The notes under the pieces are model-generated. The model had not been told where the DNA came from. It saw only the letters and a list, made by a program, of their open reading frames with translations, and ran no database searches. From positions 17,607 to 81,606 of the forward strand of contig WASQ01000136.1 in the NCBI GenBank assembly GCA_009712185.1: a stretch of 64,000 nucleotides of DNA. Direction: 5' to 3'. Source of the stretch: Telmatospirillum sp. (lineage in GTDB: Bacteria > Pseudomonadota > Alphaproteobacteria > Rhodospirillales > Magnetospirillaceae). The translations under genes and the position numbers were made by a program. Every line of letters begins with the position of its first letter. The stretch's first letter is position 1. Below are positions 32,621 to 40,699 of this stretch, in pieces.

Positions 32621-34013
32621 GGTCATCCTCCCAAAGGGCCCCGTCTCCGGCCGGCGGAGTCCATGGGCCGAGAACGTCGATCACAGGCGAGGAGGGGGTC
32701 GACACCAGACGGACCATCATTGCGATGAACTCCTTCAGAAGCCGTCGTCCTTCCTCGGGGGTCAGGAAAGCGGTCCGATGCTTGGCCCAGCATCTGAGGC
32801 GGCCGTCTCCGACTTCCAGGAGATAAATGGCCAGATCCAGGGTGCCGGCCTGGACGTGAAAATCCTCAAATCGGATCGAAAGCTCTCCGTCATCGTCGGA
32901 CGCGACATTGCAGAGGCTTTCCTGAACATATTGAAAGGCGATCTGCGGCGATGAGTTCCCGTCGCCGCCTTGTTCCTCCAGCAGCACGGAAAAGGGGGCG
33001 TCGCCATGGTCAAAGGCCTCGTGGCTGACCGTCCGCGCGCCGGCCACCAGTTGTTCGAAGGTCGATCCCTCGTCGCCGCTGAGCCGCATGGGCAGGCGGT
33101 TCGCGAACAGGCCGATGGTGTCCTCGAAATCCGGTCCCCGGTTGCCGGCGAACGGGACCCAGACAAGGCTGTCCGGCGTTCCCGTCCGGCGGCGGAGCAA
33201 CAGCGCGAGGGTCGCCAGCCCGACGGTAAAGGCCGAGGCGCTCATCCGTCGGGCGAACGTCCGCAGGCGGGAGGCCGCCGTCCGTGGCAGCTCCGCCGAC
33301 TGCGCCAACATGTCGAGCGGGTTTCCCGAGGGATCGGCAGTGGTCGGCAGGCGGGGCGGCAGGGTGGCGCCGGCCAGTTTTCCGCGCCACCAGTCCAGCG
33401 CATCCCGGTCGTACCGGCGGGCGTCGCTTTGCTCCTCATGGATGACATGGTCCACGAACGATCGCGGTCTTGGCAACAGGTCGGGATTGCCGGCGTGGTA
33501 GGCGGCGTGGAGATGGCGGATGAAGACACCCGCGCTCCATCCGTCGGTCAGGACATGATGAAGGGTGAGGAACAGAAGATGGTCGTCGGGGCGTCGGCGC
33601 AACAGCAGGGTCCTGAGCGGCAGGTCGTTCGCAAGATCGATTGGCTGTCCCGCCGTCCGCTCACCGTACCGGTCCACGGTCCGCGGAATCAGATCGTCGG
33701 GGAGGCCCGTAAGATCGATCAAAGGCAGGGGCCAGTGGTCCGGGACCGGACGCAAGCTGGCCGATGGAGACCGGGCGTCGCCCCGGATCCGGATGCGCAA
33801 GGCGTCATGCCGGGAGATGACGAACAGTAAGGCGGTCCGCAGCCTTTCCACATCCAGCGACCCGCCGATCCGGTAGGACAGCGAGATATGCTGGGTGCTG
33901 GAACCGGGATGGGCGCAGACATCCTGCCATCGCCATCGTTGCAGCCGGCTCAGGGGAACCGGGATTTCGTCGTCGGCCCCGCGACCGGCCATCCGGGTTT
34001 CGGGGGCCGTCAT
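32607..34013 (-). CDS. Stand-alone condensation-domain protein
   Basis: A 468-residue single condensation domain. It has C1-like PVPLSRLQRWRWQDV near the N-terminus, an intact HHVLTDGW active site near residue 153, and later motifs GNRGPDFEDTIGLFANRLPMRL and GDAPFSVLLEEQ. The ATG at 34013 overlaps the exporter stop (ATGA); the longer open frame upstream is a shadow of the exporter gene. Free-standing C domains can join two carrier-bound groups or release product onto an amine. This one keeps both histidines that the embedded C domain has partly lost. Confidence 0.9.
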   Translation of the reverse strand: MTAPETRMAGRGADDEIPVPLSRLQRWRWQDVCAHPGSSTQHISLSYRIGGSLDVERLRTALLFVISRHDALRIRIRGDARSPSASLRPVPDHWPLPLIDLTGLPDDLIPRTVDRYGERTAGQPIDLANDLPLRTLLLRRRPDDHLLFLTLHHVLTDGWSAGVFIRHLHAAYHAGNPDLLPRPRSFVDHVIHEEQSDARRYDRDALDWWRGKLAGATLPPRLPTTADPSGNPLDMLAQSAELPRTAASRLRTFARRMSASAFTVGLATLALLLRRRTGTPDSLVWVPFAGNRGPDFEDTIGLFANRLPMRLSGDEGSTFEQLVAGARTVSHEAFDHGDAPFSVLLEEQGGDGNSSPQIAFQYVQESLCNVASDDDGELSIRFEDFHVQAGTLDLAIYLLEVGDGRLRCWAKHRTAFLTPEEGRRLLKEFIAMMVRLVSTPSSPVIDVLGPWTPPAGDGALWEDDHDRS

Positions 34014-35302
34014 GTCGGAAGTCCTTCGGGAAGCGCGACGCCGGATTGCCGGCGGGCAAGGCGGGCGGTCGCCGCCGCCATGGCGAGGCCGGCGACGAGA
34101 AAGCCGCCGGCGAGGGCGATCCAGCCCGGCCTCTCCTGACCGATGACAAGATAGGTCACCGCCATCGGGCCGGCGACGCGCCCCAGGATCCTGCCGAGAT
34201 TGAAGGTTGCGAAACTGCGTGTCTGGGCGTTGCCGGGCGCCAGGGCGTGGGACACCCTCCAGGATGCCGGGGAGTGCAGCATTTCGCCGAAGGTCAGCGC
34301 GATGACGCCAAGTGTCAGCATCGTGAGCGACGGCGCGCGCGACGTCGGCAGTCCCGCCCATCCGATCAGCACACAAGCCAGGGCCAGCAACAGACCGGCG
34401 CCGACGAGACTGCGCGTGGCGCCCGGCAGAGACGTGGCGAACCGGCTCATCAGGACCTGGAGCCCCACGCACAGGATCGTGTTGACGGCATAGAGAAGGC
34501 TGGCCGCCTGGACCGGGGCATGCGTATGGTCCGCGATCCAGACGGGCAGCGCCAGATTGAGAATCACCAGATAAAGCGCCAGGATTCCATCCAGCAGGGC
34601 GAACCCCAGAATGCGGAGCGACAGGCCCTTGCGACCGGTCCTGTCCGGCGGTTCCGGCCGGGACGGCGGGGCCTGGACGGGCAGGGTCCGGATCAGCCAT
34701 GCCGCCGTCAGAAAGGCGATGCCGCCGGTGCCGAGAAGGGCGACAAACGAGCGCCAGGATATGTCGGACAGGGCGGCGGCGGCGGCGAATCCTCCCATGC
34801 TGATCCCGATATTGACCACGGTGCGGTAATAGGCCAGGAGCTGTATCCGCCGTTCCACCCCGCCGAGACCGGTGGCAAGCGCCTGCGTGACGGGCGACGC
34901 GCTCAGCTCGGCGATCTGCACCAGGGTGATGACGATCAGAAAACTCCAGAATCCGCGCACGAACAGGGCATAGGAGAAAAACATCAGGGCCCGCCACAGA
35001 TAGAGCCCGATCAGAACCCGGCGGGGCGACAGGCGATCGGCCAGGGCGCCGATGACGATGCTGGCTCCCAGGCCGAACAGGGCCCCGCAGGTCAGGGCCG
35101 ATCCGATCTGTCCGGCGGACAGTCCGACCAGCCGGATCAGGAAGACCGGTCCGGCCGTCAGCAGCAGACCGGTGCCCAGCCAGTCGATCAACGTTGCCAG
35201 AAGGAAACGACGGCAGGAGGGGTCGGCCCAGAGCCCGCCCGACACTTTGACGGTCGGCGCCAGTCCGATGCCGCCGCTGAGTCCTTCCTGGCCGTCCGAC
35301 AT
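34010..35302 (-). CDS. MFS transporter, probable exporter of the peptide product
   Basis: A 430-residue protein with about 12 hydrophobic helices. The inter-helix loop GALADRLSPRRVLIG is a typical MFS motif A. A long cytoplasmic loop near residues 205-225 is Pro/Arg-rich. It lies within the synthetase operon, coupled by ATGA to the condensation protein, which makes product export the likely job. AAGGGAT precedes the ATG. Confidence 0.88.
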   Translation of the reverse strand: MSDGQEGLSGGIGLAPTVKVSGGLWADPSCRRFLLATLIDWLGTGLLLTAGPVFLIRLVGLSAGQIGSALTCGALFGLGASIVIGALADRLSPRRVLIGLYLWRALMFFSYALFVRGFWSFLIVITLVQIAELSASPVTQALATGLGGVERRIQLLAYYRTVVNIGISMGGFAAAAALSDISWRSFVALLGTGGIAFLTAAWLIRTLPVQAPPSRPEPPDRTGRKGLSLRILGFALLDGILALYLVILNLALPVWIADHTHAPVQAASLLYAVNTILCVGLQVLMSRFATSLPGATRSLVGAGLLLALACVLIGWAGLPTSRAPSLTMLTLGVIALTFGEMLHSPASWRVSHALAPGNAQTRSFATFNLGRILGRVAGPMAVTYLVIGQERPGWIALAGGFLVAGLAMAAATARLARRQSGVALPEGLPT

Positions 35303-35389
35303 CTTTTTATCCCTTGACTGACTGTGTCGCTCATTGTCTGCCCGGCCGGGCGTGTTCCCGCTGACCGGATTGCCGTGACGCGGGGCCGT

Positions 35390-36433
35390 TCAGGATTCGT
35401 CCGACGGGTCTCCGGAGGAGGCCTGCCAGCGCGTCCCGTCGGGAAGGAAGTCCGGAATCGTGATCGCGAGGGACCGGGCAACCGCCTGATCCAGAAGGTA
35501 GCGGCCGACGGCGATATCGAGCACGCCAAGACCGAACGGGGAGAAAATGATGGGGCGGCGCCGGTCGGGACGCAGGCGGCCGGCAAGGACATCGGCCAGG
35601 GTGCCAGTGGCAAAGTCCCGGTTTCCGGTCATCTGCTCCGCCAGATGCGGCGACGTCGACGCTTTCATGCAATGGTCGATGTCATCGAAAATGTTGATGG
35701 CGTCGAGAAGCAGGTGCGGGGCCAGATCGCGCAGGGAGATGTTGAGAACGATCTGACCGGGCCGCAGCCAGTCGCGATCTTCGATGTAGGGGGCGGCCGC
35801 GGTCGTCGCGAACAGGACATGCGACGCGCCGGCCAGGGTCTCCGCCAGGGATGCCGTGCGCGCGGAAGCGCAGAAGGTCGATGCCAGCACCGCCAGACGG
35901 CCGGCGTCGCCGGCATTGAGGTCGTGAACAAGGCAGTCGCCGATCGTCCAGGCGCCGGCCCGGAGATAATCGAGAATGGTCCGGGCGATCACGCCGGCGC
36001 CGACCACGCCGAGGCGGGGCATCCGTTTCCCGTCCCCCAGCACCCCGGCCGCGAGCGTGGCGGAGGCCGCGGTCCGGGCCGCGCTGATTTGCGATGCCTC
36101 CAGGAGCGCAAGGGGATATCCCGTCTCATAGTCATTGAGAATGAGAACCGCCGACGCGCGTTGACGATTCGTCTCGATGTTGCGGGGATAACTGGCGATC
36201 CATTTCAGCCCCGATACCGGATCGGGCGCCTTCAGGGCCGCCGGAAGCGCGATGATCCGCGCTTCCGGCTTGTCGTCGAAGCGGAGGAAATAACTGTCGG
36301 GATTGATGGTCCGGCCGGCGTCATGCCACAGATAGGTCGTTCGGACGATCTCCTCGACCGCGCGGTGCGCGTCACGGAGAAGCGTCGTGATGACGCCGCC
36401 AGGGACGACGGAAAAGGAGCGGACTGTCGTCAT
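35390..36433 (-). CDS. sbnB: SbnB-like dehydrogenase for 2,3-diaminopropionate synthesis
   Basis: A 347-residue member of the ornithine cyclodeaminase/mu-crystallin family. The Rossmann motif GVVGAGVIARTI is near residue 142. Family segments include DSYFLRF, the substrate-site ASYPRNIETNRQRASAVL and SPFGLGVLDIAVG. SbnB oxidatively splits N-(1-amino-1-carboxy-2-ethyl)-glutamate into 2,3-diaminopropionate and 2-oxoglutarate. Its start overlaps the SbnA-like stop (ATGA), which strongly supports this role over ordinary ornithine cyclodeaminase. Confidence 0.9.
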   Translation of the reverse strand: MTTVRSFSVVPGGVITTLLRDAHRAVEEIVRTTYLWHDAGRTINPDSYFLRFDDKPEARIIALPAALKAPDPVSGLKWIASYPRNIETNRQRASAVLILNDYETGYPLALLEASQISAARTAASATLAAGVLGDGKRMPRLGVVGAGVIARTILDYLRAGAWTIGDCLVHDLNAGDAGRLAVLASTFCASARTASLAETLAGASHVLFATTAAAPYIEDRDWLRPGQIVLNISLRDLAPHLLLDAINIFDDIDHCMKASTSPHLAEQMTGNRDFATGTLADVLAGRLRPDRRRPIIFSPFGLGVLDIAVGRYLLDQAVARSLAITIPDFLPDGTRWQASSGDPSDES

Positions 36434-37422
36434 GAGAGGACCTGTTCGCTGGGGGATGCGGGGAGGGTGGACAGAGCTTCCGCCAGTTCCGGAAAATGGG
36501 TTCTGACCCAGTCGTCGCTGTAGATCGTGTCCGCGTAACGGTCGCCGAGATCGGGAGAAATGGCGACGACGCAGGAATCGGCGGGGATCCTGGCGGCATA
36601 GCTGGCGACGCCGGCAAGGACGGTGCCCGACGACCCTCCCAGAAGAAGTCCCCGCCGCGCCAGACGGCGGCAGGTGGCGATCGTGGCCGATTCCGGGATC
36701 ATCAGCAGGTCGTCGAACTGCGCGAGTTCGCGGATCGGCGGCGGCGAACTGGTGCCGAGCCCGGGGATCCGACGCTTGCCCGGAGCCCCGCCGAATGTCA
36801 CCGATCCGATGGAATCGATGGCGACGATCCTTGTGGCGGGTGTGCGTTCCCGCAGTTCGCGCGACACCCCGCCCAGGGTTCCTGTCGTTCCAGCGCCGAT
36901 AAAAACGAAATCAGGAGAGGGATAATGCTTAAGAATTTCCTTTGCCGTCGTGTTTTGGTGGGCATCGACATTGTATTTGTTTTGATATTGATTGATCCAG
37001 ACCAGAGAATCATCTTCCTTTAACATGGTCTTGATCAGTGATATGCGGGTTCCAAGGTATCCGCCGTTGGAATCGTGGTCTCGGACGATAATCAGGTCGG
37101 CGCCGTAGGCCTTGATCAGTTTTGCCGTGACAGTTGAGATATTAGGGTCGGAGACGCAGGTGAATCTGTAACCCCTGGCCGCGCAGGTCATGCTCAACGC
37201 GAGGCCGAGGTTGCCAGACGAGCTTTCGATCAGGCGCGATCCCGGCCGGATCGTCCCGTCCCTCTCCATCTCGCGGATCATATGGACCGCGGCCTTGAGC
37301 TTGATGGACCCGGTCGCGGAGAATCCCTCCAGCTTCAACTGGACATTGAAATGGCGCGCCATGCCGGTCAATTCGATGAAGCAATCGCCGTGGATCAGGT
37401 CCGTCGGGCATCGAACGGTCAT
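36430..37422 (-). CDS. sbnA: SbnA-like synthase for 2,3-diaminopropionate synthesis
   Basis: A 330-residue fold-type II PLP enzyme related to cysteine synthase. The cofactor lysine is Lys41 in ATGSIKLKAA. The substrate loop is ESSSGNLG near 67, and the phosphate loop is GAGTTGTLGG near 172. SbnA joins O-phosphoserine and glutamate to form the substrate of SbnB. Paired with sbnB at the head of a synthetase operon, it should supply 2,3-diaminopropionate. GGGAGG lies 12 bases before the ATG. The operon promoter should lie in the repeat-containing, AT-rich gap upstream. Confidence 0.92.
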   Translation of the reverse strand: MTVRCPTDLIHGDCFIELTGMARHFNVQLKLEGFSATGSIKLKAAVHMIREMERDGTIRPGSRLIESSSGNLGLALSMTCAARGYRFTCVSDPNISTVTAKLIKAYGADLIIVRDHDSNGGYLGTRISLIKTMLKEDDSLVWINQYQNKYNVDAHQNTTAKEILKHYPSPDFVFIGAGTTGTLGGVSRELRERTPATRIVAIDSIGSVTFGGAPGKRRIPGLGTSSPPPIRELAQFDDLLMIPESATIATCRRLARRGLLLGGSSGTVLAGVASYAARIPADSCVVAISPDLGDRYADTIYSDDWVRTHFPELAEALSTLPASPSEQVLS

Positions 37423-38228
37423 GGCTGCACAGGCCTCCCTGTCAGTATCCGCGCCGGCGCCGGTTGAACGGGGCGGTGCGCCGGGGTCTGTGGACAGTGA
37501 CGGAGCGAGGGACGGGGCGCGGCGACCGTGACGACGACGTCATTCCTGCCCGTTTTCTCCCGGCGCCCCTTTCCGCTTCTCGCATCGCGGTTCAGTCAAA
37601 AAGGGACTGTTCTTGTTCGTGTCAGGTCGTATGCGCATGAGACACGGGGTCAAAATCCAACAAATTTATCCCGGTATCAGGAGTGGGGCGGACGTCCGGG
37701 CCTGTATTCAGGCGAAGACGACGGTCAGAAATTCCGCCCCTTTCGCGGCGGACTCCGGCAGGGACGCCATCGCCACTGGGACGCCATCGCCGTTGATGAA
37801 ATTCTTTCACACGCTTTTCCGCGCGCCGTTCGGTCTTAGCCAAAAAGCCAGCATTTCCGCCACTTTCGCGTCGGAGGCGGGCAGCATGCTTGGCCCCACT
37901 CGCAAGGGCGTTTGGTGTCCGATTCCGAATTATTACGAATTATAAAATGTTATTTTAAAATATTGTCGATTATTACATAAAATATAAAATTTGGTCGGCG
38001 TTCAAATTCAAATTTATCATTAATATAACACAATAATTTAGTGGTTATTGCTACTTGTCGCAATTTACGTCAGGATGATCTTGGATTTCTTATTTTATTT
38101 CAATATCGCTTCATGTCATATGGACGGTTATAGATCGTAATGCCGGGCGACCCTGAGACAAGCCGGATCCCCGCCTCTCCTTCGGTATGTCCCACCCCGG
38201 TCGGTTGCGGACCCCGCGGGGGTCCTTG
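37423..38228. other. Long spacer upstream of the peptide operon
   Basis: No gene is supported in these 806 bases. 37685-37815 is a copy of dispersed repeat B. Bases 37920-38130 are strikingly AT-rich compared with everything around them, with runs such as AATTATTACGAATTATAAAATG. An AT-rich tract upstream of an acquired secondary-metabolite operon is a likely place for the promoter and for silencing by nucleoid proteins. No clear -35/-10 pair stands out. Confidence 0.5.
37685..37815 (+). repeat. Dispersed structured repeat B with two 17-bp tail units
   Basis: The core CAGGCGAAGACGACGGTCAG-AAATTCCGCC...GGCGGACTCCGGCAG can fold into a hairpin. Two 17-bp units (ggacgccatcgccactg at 37762-37778, then ggacgccatcgccgttg at 37779-37795) and the conserved end AATTCTTTCACACGC follow. 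A degenerate second half-copy lies just after, near 37838-37890. Confidence 0.7.
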
Positions 38229-39272
38229 TCAATGGGGATGGGCGTTTGCCCAGCGCCGGAGGCGGTCGGGGAGGGGCGGCAACGCGGGGTCGGCCGCGGT
38301 GGCGGCGTCGTAACGCAGGATGAAGGACGCGGGGCCTTCGATCAGGCTCCGGCGGAGTCCCTCCTCCCCGGCGGTTTTATCGATTCCGTAAGCGAAGAGC
38401 GCGCCGGATATGGCGCCGTATTTTTCCCAGAACGGTCCCTCATTGGCCTTTTGCAGCGTCTCCTCCGTGGCTGTGCCGGCGCTGATGGCCTCCACCGCCG
38501 CCGTCAGCGCGGACAGGGCGGCCGTGGCGCGTTTTTCCGGAAAGCCGTTCTGCCGCCATTGGTCTTGCATCGCCAGGAAATGGGCGATTCCCTCGTCCTC
38601 CACCATCAGAAGAAGCTGACTGTCGCGGTCGGGCGCGTCGAGCCGCCGCCAGCCGGGGTCCCGGGACCGGAAACGGGAAAAGACCACATGGAACAGCTCA
38701 TGCCGGACGACGTCGCGTGTATCCTTCGCAAGACTTTCCGCAGATCCCGGATAGGCGGCGTTCAGGCGGGCGTTGATCAGGATGATGGGTTCTCCGGCAT
38801 CGTCGAGACGCGGTTTTCCCCCGTCAAAGGCGTAGGTCCGGACATACATGTCCCCCCAGACCGGGACGCCGTTTCCCACCAGGAAAATGCGGATGGGGAA
38901 CGGCTCCTGCGGGGGAAACAGGCCGGCAATATCGGCGGCGAGGGCGCCGATGTCCCATCCCCTGATCGCGGTCCTCAATGCCGCCACGCGCTCCACCGGC
39001 GGGTCGGCCGGTCGTTCGGCGGGCAGGGAGCCGAAGGTCGGAATGGCGAGTTCGGCGAGCTGTCCCCCCAGGGTCGACGCGCTGCCCGCCTCGCAGGAGT
39101 CGGGTGCGGTTTTTCCGGCCTCCATGCAGGCGATCCAGGCATCGGCGCCAGCCGTGTCGAGTGTGATGCCGGCGTCGCCGGCCGGGGCCGGGGCGATGTC
39201 CATGCAAAGGAAAAGGATAAAGGCCGCGACGGGAAGGAGGGGTCGGGGAAAGCGGGATGGCATCGCGCCCAT
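38229..39272 (-). CDS. Secreted zinc metallopeptidase-like protein (HExxH, DUF5700-like)
   Basis: A 347-residue protein with a signal peptide ending near APAPAGDA. The gluzincin-type motif VVRHELFHVVF is near residue 190, and a downstream glutamate helix VEDEGIAHFLA (about 226) could give the third zinc ligand. This matches the pattern of putative zinc peptidases such as DUF5700, though I identify it by motif only. Four Cys near the N-terminus (WIACMEAG and DSCEAG among them) could form disulfides. It lies downstream of the efflux set on the same strand. Confidence 0.75.
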   Translation of the reverse strand: MGAMPSRFPRPLLPVAAFILFLCMDIAPAPAGDAGITLDTAGADAWIACMEAGKTAPDSCEAGSASTLGGQLAELAIPTFGSLPAERPADPPVERVAALRTAIRGWDIGALAADIAGLFPPQEPFPIRIFLVGNGVPVWGDMYVRTYAFDGGKPRLDDAGEPIILINARLNAAYPGSAESLAKDTRDVVRHELFHVVFSRFRSRDPGWRRLDAPDRDSQLLLMVEDEGIAHFLAMQDQWRQNGFPEKRATAALSALTAAVEAISAGTATEETLQKANEGPFWEKYGAISGALFAYGIDKTAGEEGLRRSLIEGPASFILRYDAATAADPALPPLPDRLRRWANAHPH

Positions 39273-39415
39273 GGCGTTATCCGTCGTTGAGGATCGGGGG
39301 CGGAAGAATGCTCCCTCATGTCGCGCGGGCCAAGGGGGCGCTTGGGGGTGGGCGTCCTTTTCCGGCCGCTGGCGCCAGGGACGGCCGGGGTCGGGACCGG
39401 TACCGCGACCGCCCG

Positions 39416-40699
39416 TCAGGGAAGGACCACCCGGTCGTTTTCCTTCAACCCGCTTATCACCTCTATCCCTTCTTCGACCGGACGCCCCGGCGTCCCCCGT
39501 GTTACGGCCGGCTGATCCGATCCCGGGCCCTCTTTCAGGACATAGGGACCTTCGGCATCCCTCTGCAACGCTTCGGGGGGAAGCACAAGGGCGTGCGGAT
39601 TTTGATAGAGCGTGAGGGTGAGGGTGGAGGACATTCCGATCCGGATCAGGCGCATCCTGTCGGCGTCGGGGTGGATCTCGACCGAGATGCCGAACGTCGT
39701 CGCCCCTCCCGCCGCGGACGGGGTCGCCTGGGCGGAGACCTGCGTGATCCGGCCGTTAAGGGGCGGTGTTCCGAACGCCTCCCCGCCGACCTCAACCGTC
39801 TGTCCCTCGCTGATCCGGTTGATGTCCGTCTCATCGACCCTGGCCGTCACCGTCAGATGGTCGGTCCCGGCAATGGTAAACAGGGTCTGCCCCCGGGTGA
39901 CCCTGGTGCCGACCTCGATGGGGGGCAGAGCGCTCTGTCCTTGCTGCCCCTGGGCCGGGCGCAGCACGATACCGGCCATCGGGGCCAGGATCGTCGCATG
40001 GTCCCGCTGGGATTGCAGGTCGGCCAGCCGGTCGCGCGCATTCCCCAGTTCCAGCGCGGCGATCCGCCGGTTGGTCTCATTGCCCTTGTCCAGGGTGACT
40101 TTCAGCTCCTGCTCCGCCGCCTCAAGCTGGATTTGCAGCGTCCTTGTCTGCCGGTCCAGCGTTTCCCATTCCTGGCGCGCGACGATGCCGCGTTCCAGCA
40201 GCAGGCGGGATTCATCGGCCTTCTGACGGTTTTCCTCCAATGCCAGCCGGCTGGAAAGGACATTGCGTTTTGCCCTGGAGACGTCCGGACTGTCCGCCCA
40301 GCCTCGCATTTCCTCCATCGTCCGGCTGGCGCGCAGGGCGGCAACCTCGGCTTCGCGCAGCTTCATCTCGAGGTCGGCGGTATCCATGACCAGCAGCGGC
40401 TGATCCTTGGCAACGCGACTGCCATAGTCCGCGGCCTTCTCGCGGATGGCGCCGTCCAGCGGGGCCGTGATCGCGACGGCGCTTCCCGGTTCGACCGTTC
40501 CCACCACGCTGAGGCGTGAGACCAGGGGGCGCGCCGTCATCACGATCACGCGTGTCGGGCCGGCACCGTTTTGCGGCGGCGGCAGCCATCTCGCGACACC
40601 CGCCGCCATCCCGGCCATGGCGACGGCGATGACGGGCGCGGCGCCCCACCGGAGCAATGGCCGCGGAGCGGAACGGGGGCGCTGGGCGTCACCCGTCAT
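39416..40699 (-). CDS. Periplasmic adaptor (membrane fusion protein) of a MacAB-like exporter
   Basis: About 427 residues. One N-terminal membrane helix (about 20-40) is followed by a split lipoyl domain (GAIREKAADYGSRVAKDQPLLVMD, later MAGIVLRPAQGQQ), a long coiled-coil hairpin between them (about 95-225), and beta-barrel and membrane-proximal domains at the end. The ATG at 40699 overlaps the stop of the TolC-like gene by 11 bases; an in-frame TTG at 40723 is less likely. It would bridge the inner-membrane permease and the outer-membrane channel. Confidence 0.9.
   Translation of the reverse strand: MTGDAQRPRSAPRPLLRWGAAPVIAVAMAGMAAGVARWLPPPQNGAGPTRVIVMTARPLVSRLSVVGTVEPGSAVAITAPLDGAIREKAADYGSRVAKDQPLLVMDTADLEMKLREAEVAALRASRTMEEMRGWADSPDVSRAKRNVLSSRLALEENRQKADESRLLLERGIVARQEWETLDRQTRTLQIQLEAAEQELKVTLDKGNETNRRIAALELGNARDRLADLQSQRDHATILAPMAGIVLRPAQGQQGQSALPPIEVGTRVTRGQTLFTIAGTDHLTVTARVDETDINRISEGQTVEVGGEAFGTPPLNGRITQVSAQATPSAAGGATTFGISVEIHPDADRMRLIRIGMSSTLTLTLYQNPHALVLPPEALQRDAEGPYVLKEGPGSDQPAVTRGTPGRPVEEGIEVISGLKENDRVVLP

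Noticed and set aside
34014-34997. N-terminal extension of the condensation protein
   Set aside because: The first 328 codons of the open frame are a frame-shifted reading of the MFS gene. The ATG at 34013 with ATGA overlap is the real start.
26458-37422. Staphyloferrin-type siderophore cluster
   Set aside because: SbnA and SbnB are shared, but there are no NIS synthetases, no citrate synthase and no siderophore receptor, so only the precursor pathway is common.
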